From positions 1 through 23,998 of the forward strand of contig DATJHM010000159.1 in the NCBI GenBank assembly GCA_035493895.1: 23,998 nucleotides of DNA, in the 5' to 3' direction. Position 1 is the first letter of the stretch; each line of letters begins with the position of its first letter. The notes under the pieces were generated by a model, which did no database searches, was not told the origin of the DNA, and saw only the letters and a list, made by a program, of their open reading frames with translations. Shown here piece after piece: positions 15,512 to 22,331 of this stretch. The DNA comes from DATJHM01 sp035493895. GTDB lineage: Bacteria; Chloroflexota; Ktedonobacteria; Ktedonobacterales; Ktedonobacteraceae. Both the position numbers and the translations under genes were made by a program.

Positions 15512-16471
15512 CTATTTCAGGTCAGGATTGACGGTGAGCACGGCTTTGCCGACGAAGCGGCGAGCGATCAATTGTTGCGCGACCTCGGCGATCTGCTCCC
15601 AGGGCTGCTCGACGGAGATGGGCGGGATAAGTTTGCCATTCGAGACGAGGGAGAGCAGACGACTCAAGCCACTAGCAGCGGATTCGTATTTGACCTCGTG
15701 GAAGAGAATAAAGCCGTAGAGCTTCACGCCGCCGATCGGGAAGAAGTTGCGCAGATTAAAGGTGACCTCGGGCGTTGCGGAATTGCCAAAGTTGACGCAG
15801 ATCCCCTCTTTCGCCACCATCCCCATCACATTCCCCAGCACCTGACCACCGACCGACTCGGCGATGACATCGTAGGGGCCATAGTGCGCTGCGGCTTTCC
15901 CGTCATCGCTCACGATCACCTCGGCACCCGTTTCGCGCACCGATTTCGCATAGTGAGCCTGACGCACCACGCCGATCACCTGCTTTGCCCCGGCGTATAC
16001 AGCAATCTGGCAGGCAAGATGGCCCGCGCCACCCGAAGCACCCGTTACCAACACATTTTTGCCCAGCAGCGAGCCGCCCTTTTCCAGGACATAGAGCGCA
16101 GTCAGGCCTGCTACCGGGAGCGTCGCCGCCTGAGCCAACGAAACGTTCGCGGGCAACTCAGCCAGACAATCCGTTGGTACCGCGACCAGTTCCGCCCAGC
16201 CAGCAGAGGCCGCGAGAAAACCAACCACACGGGCCCCCTGCCTGGGACCAGTACCATCGGCGGCTGCCTGCTCTACCACGCCCGCAATATCCCAGCCGGG
16301 ACGCCAGCCAGCATCAGCGGCAAGAGCGCGATTGATCTCGCCCCGATTGAGCGAAATCGCCCCGACGCGAATAATGGCCTCAGATGGACGGGCCTGCGGC
16401 TGCTCCACCGGACGCAGGCCCAGACGGCCCGGGACATTCGGATCAACCACGACAGCTTGTATAGTGCTCAT
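15512..16471 (-). CDS. Zinc-independent MDR oxidoreductase (quinone oxidoreductase-like)
   Basis: This 319 aa medium-chain dehydrogenase/reductase has an N-terminal GroES-like domain (SLNRGEINRALA at about 40-51, PGWDIAGVVE at 58-67) and a Rossmann domain. The NADPH-binding signature is VLVTGASGGAGHLACQIA (140-157), with VIGVVR as the second beta strand. Catalytic-zinc Cys/His ligands of alcohol dehydrogenases are absent, and the structural-zinc Cys cluster is missing. This points to NADPH:quinone reductase or enoyl reductase activity in the cytoplasm. GAAGGAG lies about 13 nt upstream of the ATG, a slightly long spacing. A longer ORF on the plus strand over the same DNA (15458-16576) is a shadow. 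Confidence 0.92.
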   Translation of the reverse strand: MSTIQAVVVDPNVPGRLGLRPVEQPQARPSEAIIRVGAISLNRGEINRALAADAGWRPGWDIAGVVEQAAADGTGPRQGARVVGFLAASAGWAELVAVPTDCLAELPANVSLAQAATLPVAGLTALYVLEKGGSLLGKNVLVTGASGGAGHLACQIAVYAGAKQVIGVVRQAHYAKSVRETGAEVIVSDDGKAAAHYGPYDVIAESVGGQVLGNVMGMVAKEGICVNFGNSATPEVTFNLRNFFPIGGVKLYGFILFHEVKYESAASGLSRLLSLVSNGKLIPPISVEQPWEQIAEVAQQLIARRFVGKAVLTVNPDLK

Positions 16472-16695
16472 AATAGGTTCTATGCTCCTTCAATACGAAA
16501 AATACGAATAAATTTTTCTGACCAATTGCCAGGAAAACACGGCCTATGTGTTCCTTTACCCATAAGCATGAAATGAAGGAACAGCGGTGTCGGTGGGGGA
16601 CGGGGATCGGCAGGAGACGCGGGCAGGAATCAACCGCTGCCCCTACCTCTGCGCTTCTGCGAAGTCTCATTCATGCCAACAAAATTTCTTCAGGG

Positions 16696-16845
16696 CTACA
16701 CATCCTACATATCCTACATATCCTACACTGGCGCGCTACCACGTTTTTTCCCAAAATGCTACACATCCTACATATCCTACATTGGCGCGCTACCACGTTT
16801 TTTCCCAAAATGCTACACATCCTACATATCCTACATATCCTACAC
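16696..16845. repeat. 54/63 bp minisatellite built on a 9 bp ATCCTACAT unit
   Basis: Units starting CTACACATCC begin at 16696, 16759 and 16813. The first is 63 bp, the second 54 bp and the third is partial. Each unit has two or three copies of the 9-mer ATCCTACAT (or close variants) followed by an identical block including GGCGCGCTACCACG and TTTTTTCCCAAAATG. The 9 bp length difference is one extra 9-mer. All spacings are multiples of 9, so all three plus frames remain open across it. Confidence 0.92.
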
Positions 16846-17087
16846 CATGCCGATTGCCGCGAGATCTTCTCCTGACACTCCCCCCTATATTAGCACTGCA
16901 CGTGTCCCTATGTCGATGTTGCACTATCCCTCTCTCAGGCGACATTGTGGGTGTGAGAGCCGGGCGGAAGGGAGTGTTTGCTCCTCCTGGTATGTATATT
17001 CGGCGCATGGTGAGATTTCTGAAGAGTCTTTGCGAAATTCTTTTTGGGGAGAATGAATGTGTTGGAGTTTATGAGACAAGCCGCACT

Positions 17088-17620
17088 GTCACGGAGAGAA
17101 GGGGAATCTCGCATCAAGTCCGTAGCGTCGCTGCTTGTCTGTAATGTCACGGAAATAAGACCTTCATGTCAGGAGGACACCACGCAGCATGAAAACGTCG
17201 TTTTCAGAGGAGGAGAATCTCCCATCATTTCCGCCTTTCTCAGTAGGGACGCCATGGCGAATGGCGTCCGCCCCCACCGGCCATCTCGCCCTCATACGAG
17301 CTTCTCGAGCGCATGTTCCTGGTGGGAGAAAAGACACCATGACGATTGACAGACCAGTGGGACGCCGTCAAAGGTCATGGCACACGTTTTCTGTGGCACG
17401 CGAACCCGTGGAAAGGGCGGAGCGCCACGTCTGCGGAGCCAGCGGGATCGAGCGCGTTCCCGGACGCCATTCCGCTGCGGCTTCATAGCGTCCCTACTGG
17501 CCTGGGGAGCGGTACGAACAGGTGCGATGACGTTTGACCGGGTACAGGCGTATTTACGTGATATTGCAGACAAACAGCGACTCTACAGGATTAATGGGAG
17601 ATTCTCCTTCTTTCCGTGAC
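17088..17620. repeat. Nested inverted-repeat element of 533 bp (element 1)
   Basis: The 64-base arms at 17088-17151 and 17557-17620 are reverse complements with about 80% identity by eye and no gaps. They start and end with GTCACGG/CGTGAC blocks. A second inverted pair is nested inside: CAGTAGGGACGC (17241-17252) against GCGTCCCTACTG (17488-17499), with GGACGCCATTCC-type sequence on both sides. The interior has no convincing ORF. The right arm is followed by another copy of the ~57 bp unit (to about 17650). Confidence 0.75.
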
Positions 17621-17650
17621 ATTGCAGACAGGCGGCGCCTCTACGGGATT
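17557..17650 (+). repeat. Two direct copies of the ~57 bp dispersed unit
   Basis: CGTGATATTGCAGACA starts at 17557 and CGTGACATTGCAGACA at 17615, a period of 58 bases. Each is followed by a GCGACTCTACAGGATT or GCGCCTCTACGGGATT block. The unit recurs inverted at 17110-17151 and in both orientations at 20495-20752. Confidence 0.8.
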
Positions 17651-17842
17651 CGTCTCCGTGTAGTACAACAGCGAGGTATAGCAGGTTCATTCCAGCAACG
17701 GGAAAACGTGGGGGAGAGAGGGATGAGTTGAAGTCGAAAGAGAGGCGTGCGCAAGGCAATTCATATTGGCTATACGAAATACGATCGGCATTGATCATAT
17801 TATTCCCTCATGGAAGACACTATTGGTAGAGAGGTTCTCGTC

Positions 17843-18745
17843 TTAGCTTCTTCGCCCATAGGCCACATAGATACGGCTGGTGCATTGAAACATCTCCCAC
17901 TCCCTTTGCATATCATCGAAGGTCTGATTGAGGATGCGGGAGTCGATACGCAGATAGTGCTGATAGAGGGGCTTTACATACTCATAGGAAGAGGCATAAT
18001 TCTTTGCCATGAGAGAGCCCAGCCGTCCTCCCCAGTCACCAACGGGCGCATCAATGTACACAAAATGGACATCCTCAAGGTGCGGGGAAGCTTTCAGCAT
18101 AGAACCGAGATGTTGCGCAAGAAGGGGATCAATCTTATTCTGGCGATAGATTTGTTCGCTCCACTGCTGTACCTGTTGACCAGCAGAACCGGGAGGAGTA
18201 ATAAGGTGCGTGGCATCCACCAGTTCCAACCAACCACCAGGGAGCGTGATCTGAATCAGACGCTTGATCAAAGGAGGCCAGGAAGCGGCAGGGAGCGCGT
18301 TGAGTAGAAGACGCTGATGGACAAACTCAAAAGATTTTTCGGAGAACGGCAATCCTTGCAAAAGATCCCCCTGGATAAAGTGATAGCGAGCATCGAGACG
18401 CTCGGTGAGCGCGGGAATATCGATATCAAAGCCAACCATCTGCGCCAGGGGGAACTCCTGCCCCACATCAAATATCCAGCGTCCAGTGCCACATCCTACA
18501 TCGAGAATGCTACGAGGAAAAGAAACGGGAGCGACATAATGGCCCTTTAAGATTTGTCGTAAGAGAAAGTGCTGAAAATCTAAACGGTTGGCCTCGTGTA
18601 AATCTCTTGGACGAAAAGACGGTCCACCGTCGCGATCGCGACGATCTGCCATCGGCGCTGCGGGAGCTTCTACAGGTGTCGATGATTGATCCAGAGAATC
18701 CTCGGATCCCTGTGATGTTTTGCGCGAACGTCGAAATAGAAACAT
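17843..18745 (-). CDS. Class I SAM-dependent methyltransferase
   Basis: This 300 aa protein opens with about 50 residues of low-complexity, Arg/Ser/Pro-rich sequence. A Rossmann methyltransferase domain follows. Motif I is SILDVGCGTGRW (79-90), motif II ends MVGFDIDIPAL (103-113), GDLLQGLPF follows as motif III, FEFVHQRLLL as motif IV region, and the post-motif strand is LPGGWLELVD. The domain resembles the Methyltransf_25/UbiE-like group acting on small molecules, lipids or quinones; no substrate can be inferred. AAAAGGG lies 6 nt upstream of the ATG. It stands alone between the repeat region and an AT-rich spacer. Confidence 0.9.
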   Translation of the reverse strand: MFLFRRSRKTSQGSEDSLDQSSTPVEAPAAPMADRRDRDGGPSFRPRDLHEANRLDFQHFLLRQILKGHYVAPVSFPRSILDVGCGTGRWIFDVGQEFPLAQMVGFDIDIPALTERLDARYHFIQGDLLQGLPFSEKSFEFVHQRLLLNALPAASWPPLIKRLIQITLPGGWLELVDATHLITPPGSAGQQVQQWSEQIYRQNKIDPLLAQHLGSMLKASPHLEDVHFVYIDAPVGDWGGRLGSLMAKNYASSYEYVKPLYQHYLRIDSRILNQTFDDMQREWEMFQCTSRIYVAYGRRS

Positions 18746-19073
18746 GCGATACCCTTTTCTTTACATAGACTTATGGCACACCTTATCGATTACTATATTT
18801 TATATACTAAAAATATGGGTTATACATTAAAATCACCTAAAAATATTGAAAAACCTCTTAAAATTCTAAAAAGGCGCTGTCTTTTTCCCACTATTTTCTG
18901 CTGAAAAGTCAGGAGAAGCATTGCTGTACAGAAAAACATGTGCGAATAGAAGAGAGGCCCGATTTTAGCGGTGGTGTAATTTGTATTTTATTTGCCTGCC
19001 AGTATATGATAGAGAAGAATATTGCCCATCATACAGCATTCCCCTTGTTTGTTAGTCCGAGAGGAGCAGAATC
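18746..19073. other. AT-rich divergent intergenic region
   Basis: This 328-base spacer between divergent genes is markedly AT-rich at 18785-18880. A possible plus-strand promoter is TTGTAT (18981-18986) with TATGAT (19005-19010), spacer 18 nt. AGAGGAG lies just before the ATG at 19074. No small gene is seen. Confidence 0.5.
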
Positions 19074-20315
19074 ATGTATTACGAACCCCAGGACGCCCCG
19101 CGCAAAAACATCGAGTTTGTCAGCCACTCAGACCAGGGAGGTCGAGGAGATGGGGTGCAAATTATGGTCCATAAAGGGCATGCCTATATTGGTCACATGT
19201 TTAGCAACGGCGTCAGTGTGCTAGACGTGAGCGACGCAAAGCACCCACGGCCCGTCAATTTTCTGCCAGCGCCCCCGAACACGTGGTCGCTCCATCTTCA
19301 GGCTTACGGCGATCTTCTGCTGGTCATCAACGCCGTGAATATTCATTCGCCCAATATTCATATCGATAAAACTGAATATTATACGCAATCGTTTGCTGAT
19401 ACCTTTGGGAAACAGGAGCTTTCTTTTGCGGCAGGCATGCGTGTCTATGATATTTCGCAGCCAGCGCAGCCGCGTGAAATAGGTTTTATGCCGGTCGAGG
19501 GCTTTGGTCTGCACCGCATCTGGTACGTGGGTGGCCGCTATGCGTACGCCTCTGCATCAGTGACGGGCTATACTGATCATATTTTTCTCACGATCGATAT
19601 GGCCGATCCCACGCAGCCGCAGGTGATAGGACGCTGGTGGATACCGGGCATGTGGCGAGCAGGCGGAGAGACGCCGAACTGGGCAGCCGACCGACGCTAT
19701 GCGCTTCACCATGCCATCGTCAGCGGGACCACGGCCTATGGCTCCTGGCGTGATGGCGGGCTGACCTTGCTTGACGTCAGCGATCCCACAAAACCGCAGC
19801 TCATCGCTCACCGCAACTGGAGTCCGCCATTTGGAGGGGCAACGCATACCAGCCTGCCCCTACCCGATCGCAACCTGGTGATTGTAGCGGATGAAGGAGT
19901 CGCCGACAATTGTATTGATCAGGTCAAATATACCTGGGTCTTCGATGTGCGCGAGCCCGGCAACCCTATTTCGATCGCGACCTTTCCCACGCCAGACGAG
20001 GAAGATTACTGCGCGAAGGGGGGACACTTTGGTCCGCACAATCTGCACGAGAATCGGCCGGGCTCGTTCCAGAGTTCAGAAATGATCTTCGCCACCTATC
20101 AGAATGCGGGCATTCGCGTATTTGACATAAAAAATCCCTTCCGGCCAGAGCTGGCGGCCTATTTTGTGCCACCAGATCCTCAGCGCATGTACGATCCACG
20201 GCCAGAAAGCGCGCAGGTGATTCAATCCTGTGATGTATTTGTCGATCCAAACGGCTTGATCTATATGACCGATTACAATGCCGGGCTCTACATTCTCCAA
20301 TATACCGGAGCCTGA
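19074..20315 (+). CDS. LVIVD-repeat beta-propeller protein
   Basis: This 413 aa protein consists of repeated blade-like units in which an 'Y-A-Y/V-A---G--V-D-S-P--P--i' pattern recurs: GVSVLDVSDAKHPRPV (about 45-60), GMRVYDISQPAQPREIG, FLTIDMADPTQPQVIG, GLTLLDVSDPTKPQLIA, TWVFDVREPGNPISIA, GIRVFDIKNPFRPELAA and a final GLYILQY. This is the LVIVD repeat family, a seven-bladed propeller-type surface usually used for binding rather than a defined catalysis. There is no signal peptide or transmembrane segment, so it is predicted cytoplasmic, unlike many secreted LVIVD proteins. Conserved His residues (HAIVSG, HTSLPL, GPHNLHE) could bind metal. Its stop lies 8 bases before the inverted-repeat element at 20323. 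Confidence 0.88.
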   Translation: MYYEPQDAPRKNIEFVSHSDQGGRGDGVQIMVHKGHAYIGHMFSNGVSVLDVSDAKHPRPVNFLPAPPNTWSLHLQAYGDLLLVINAVNIHSPNIHIDKTEYYTQSFADTFGKQELSFAAGMRVYDISQPAQPREIGFMPVEGFGLHRIWYVGGRYAYASASVTGYTDHIFLTIDMADPTQPQVIGRWWIPGMWRAGGETPNWAADRRYALHHAIVSGTTAYGSWRDGGLTLLDVSDPTKPQLIAHRNWSPPFGGATHTSLPLPDRNLVIVADEGVADNCIDQVKYTWVFDVREPGNPISIATFPTPDEEDYCAKGGHFGPHNLHENRPGSFQSSEMIFATYQNAGIRVFDIKNPFRPELAAYFVPPDPQRMYDPRPESAQVIQSCDVFVDPNGLIYMTDYNAGLYILQYTGA

Positions 20316-21184
20316 AGCAGGAATCCTACCAGAACAGTAGCGGCACGGTGGAGTGCAACGGAACTGTGCCTGCGAACTCGTGCGACGGATCTGGCACCTC
20401 AGGGATGGATGGACACGCAAGGTTGGGTAGCCATCCACCTTCGATTTCTTTGCACGGGTACGTTTTTCTACGCCCATACACAGGAAGAGCCAGGCAATCC
20501 CCCGTAGAGGCGCGGCTTGCCTGCAATGTCACGTCAATAGGGTACGGAGCGGATTTTTCTTCTCTACGTGACATTGCAGCTTGTCTGTGACCGGGGCGAT
20601 CACCTCCCACCTCGTCTGCGACGGGGTTGCTCTCCGATCGGCGATTCTCGTCATCGACCCGGTCGCAGACAAGCGGCGACGCTACGGGATTGATCGGCGA
20701 TTCTCGTCATCTACGTGACATTGCTGCTTGTCTGCGCCTCTGCGGGGGATTGGCCGAACGCGATCGTCTGCGAAGCCTGATCCGTCGTTGGCTACCTGGC
20801 ACAGTTCCGTTGCACTTCACCGTGCCGCTACTGGGTCGGCAGGATACGTTTTATATTTTCATGGCGTTTGGGCGTGCCATATTTTAGAATTCCTGCAAAA
20901 TATCGTCCTATTCAAATAATGACACTCTGAGGGACGGCGGCTTCTTCCACCGTTGCGTTATCGCTTGATCGAGAAATCACGCCAGGACTCAAGCACACGA
21001 AAAACCAGCCACTCCGTCTGGATTGAAACCACAGCGCCTTGCGGAGGGCTACAATTTAGTCATACATAAAGAATAGCGCGTTATCAAATCCAGTGGCTCT
21101 CAGTTCTTACTAATATACATCCATTTCATCTACATAATTCTATGAAAATGAAAAATAAAAATATGTATCAGGAGAAAGGCGTAC
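20316..21184. other. Gene-poor repeat region
   Basis: About 870 bases hold no supportable gene. Positions 20323-20845 form inverted-repeat element 2 with nested ~57 bp units. Positions 20846-21184 are unique-looking, with an AGGAGAAAGG ribosome site (21170-21179) for the next gene. A GGATTGAAACC string near 21020 occurs once only. Confidence 0.65.
20323..20845. repeat. Nested inverted-repeat element of 523 bp (element 2)
   Basis: The outer arms are 20323-20395 and 20775-20845. Their core at 20336-20370 is the reverse complement of 20798-20832 at 34 of 35 positions (starts AGTAGCGGCACGGTG). Inner arms 20495-20533 and 20714-20752 are also reverse complements at both ends (CAATCCCCCG and GCAATGTCACG), with a diverged middle. 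The centre holds more ~57 bp units, including the copy of positions 27-60 at 20656-20689. A direct repeat GATCGGCGATTCTCGTCAT begins at 20636 and 20692 (period 56). No ORF of note is inside. Confidence 0.85.
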
Positions 21185-22066
21185 ATGGTCCAAAATCATT
21201 TGCAACAAGCCATGCTAGAAAAGCAGAAATCAACGAAAGGTATGGCGGAAGAGCGTAAAAAGCAGTGGTATACCATAGCACAATATACATGGATCGCTGC
21301 ATCCTGGACATGGGCGGCTATCCTTGTAGTCATTATCGTCGGATTTGCGATCAATTTTTTGGTGACAACATCCGCAGAGAATTCGCTTGCAAAAATCACC
21401 ATAGAGGCATTACAGAGCAGAACGTCGATCGGGCATGTTCCGTGGTACGTCATCCTCTTGATCCTCGTCGCGATTGGACTTATCATCACATTGCTCGCAT
21501 TTGTTGGATTGCAACAACTCACCCCCGGCGAAGAAGTCAAAGGAGGTATTGATATGGCGGAACGAGACGCCATGCTTGCAGAGTTAAAGCACATGAATAT
21601 GCTCCTGGAGCAGACAGCCAGCATGATCCAGACACAGTATAGCAGGCAAGTTCTCGCACAACATAGCACAACACAAGCACTGAATATTATCCATCAAGTT
21701 TTGCAGCGCCTCTATCAGAAATCGTTGGAGCCCGTCAAAATACATCCGGACCACCTCATGCAACTGACAGAGCAAGCACAAATTGTCGCAGAACTGCAAC
21801 GCCTCGAACAGCTTATCGAGGATGCCCAGGCGTCAGACACCCAGCAGCTAGCAACGCAGACACGATGGCAAGAACCTGTTGTTCAGACACCGCTACAAGA
21901 GCCAGTCGTTCAGGCAGCGCAGCAAGAACCTGCTGAACAGGAACAGATCCCTGATCCTCTTGACCAGAGCGCTCTTCAGCAGGCACAGGATACACAAGAA
22001 ATAGCGCACGAGAATGAGGTGGGCGAAACGGCCACGCTACAAGCCGTTTGCCAGGAGCCGGGTTAG
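21185..22066 (+). CDS. Two-TM protein with coiled-coil and Gln/Glu-rich tail
   Basis: This 293 aa protein has a charged N-terminus (1-27), hydrophobic segments at about 38-61 and 86-109, and a cytoplasmic region. The latter starts with a predicted coiled coil (about 125-228; MLAELKHMNMLLEQTASMIQ and AELQRLEQLIEDAQ). Its end is Gln/Glu/Pro-rich and low in complexity, with repeated QEPVVQ-type units (about 229-262). No catalytic motif is visible and I do not recognise a family. The arrangement (membrane hairpin plus coiled coil) resembles the membrane-HTH protein at 719-1912 but lacks its HTH. AGGAGAAAGG is an excellent ribosome site. A scaffold role is only a guess. Confidence 0.75.
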   Translation: MVQNHLQQAMLEKQKSTKGMAEERKKQWYTIAQYTWIAASWTWAAILVVIIVGFAINFLVTTSAENSLAKITIEALQSRTSIGHVPWYVILLILVAIGLIITLLAFVGLQQLTPGEEVKGGIDMAERDAMLAELKHMNMLLEQTASMIQTQYSRQVLAQHSTTQALNIIHQVLQRLYQKSLEPVKIHPDHLMQLTEQAQIVAELQRLEQLIEDAQASDTQQLATQTRWQEPVVQTPLQEPVVQAAQQEPAEQEQIPDPLDQSALQQAQDTQEIAHENEVGETATLQAVCQEPG

Positions 22067-22127
22067 CAGGTATGGCTCGTAAGTAGATAATCTGTACGCA
22101 GTCAAGCATCATGGCATACGACCAGGT

Positions 22128-22239
22128 CAGTAGGGACGCCATTCCGCTGCGGCCAATACGCATCAACCGAAGAAGAGCTGAGACATGCAAGATGGCCGGT
22201 GGGGGCCGTGGACCGGCATGAAGCCCGGTCCCTACCTGT
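22128..22239. repeat. Short palindromic TAGGGAC element abutting the IS
   Basis: CAGTAGGGACGCCATTCCGC (from 22128) repeats the motif at 17241 and 17462/17488. The far end, GTCCCTACCTG (22229-22239), is its reverse complement apart from one inserted base. Inside, GATGGCCGGTGGGGGCC (22191-22207) is inverted relative to sequence at about 17270-17285. GGACCGG/CCGGTCC (22210-22216 and 22225-22231) forms a hairpin. The IS left end begins at the next base, 22240. Confidence 0.7.
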
Positions 22240-22263
22240 CAATGCCATTAACTTAAGAAGAAA
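22240..22263 (+). repeat. IS left terminal inverted repeat
   Basis: These 24 bases are the exact reverse complement of 23809-23832. They begin directly after the palindromic TAGGGAC element. Confidence 0.92.
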
Positions 22264-22331
22264 AGGATAGACAAAAAGATACTTTTCTGGTAGAAAAACA
22301 TATAACTAACCCTACCGAAAGGCATCTTTTC

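Larger units (their letters stand above)
16472..17842. other. Gene-poor repeat region
   Basis: About 1.37 kb holds no protein gene I can support. Apparent ORFs here are repeat-driven, compositionally odd and unlike any family. Contents: GC-rich dispersed-type sequence around 16580-16660, a minisatellite at 16696-16845, and a nested inverted-repeat element at 17088-17620 with extra repeat sequence to about 17650. Confidence 0.7.

Noticed and set aside
15458..16576. 372-codon plus-strand ORF
   Set aside because: It is antisense to the MDR oxidoreductase, which has clear cofactor-binding motifs; the plus-strand product has no recognisable motif and starts at the terminator hairpin.
16546..17144. 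ORFs in all three plus frames over the minisatellite (up to 185 codons)
   Set aside because: They are open only because the repeat spacing is a multiple of nine; the products are repetitive with no domain and no good ribosome site.
17242..17573. Short ORFs inside inverted-repeat element 1 as a possible passenger gene
   Set aside because: They are Arg/Ser/Ala-rich, overlap on both strands and contain the palindromic repeats themselves; no protein signature.
21010..21045. CRISPR-like GGATTGAAACC string
   Set aside because: It resembles the 3' end of some CRISPR repeats but occurs once; there are no regularly spaced copies and no cas genes.
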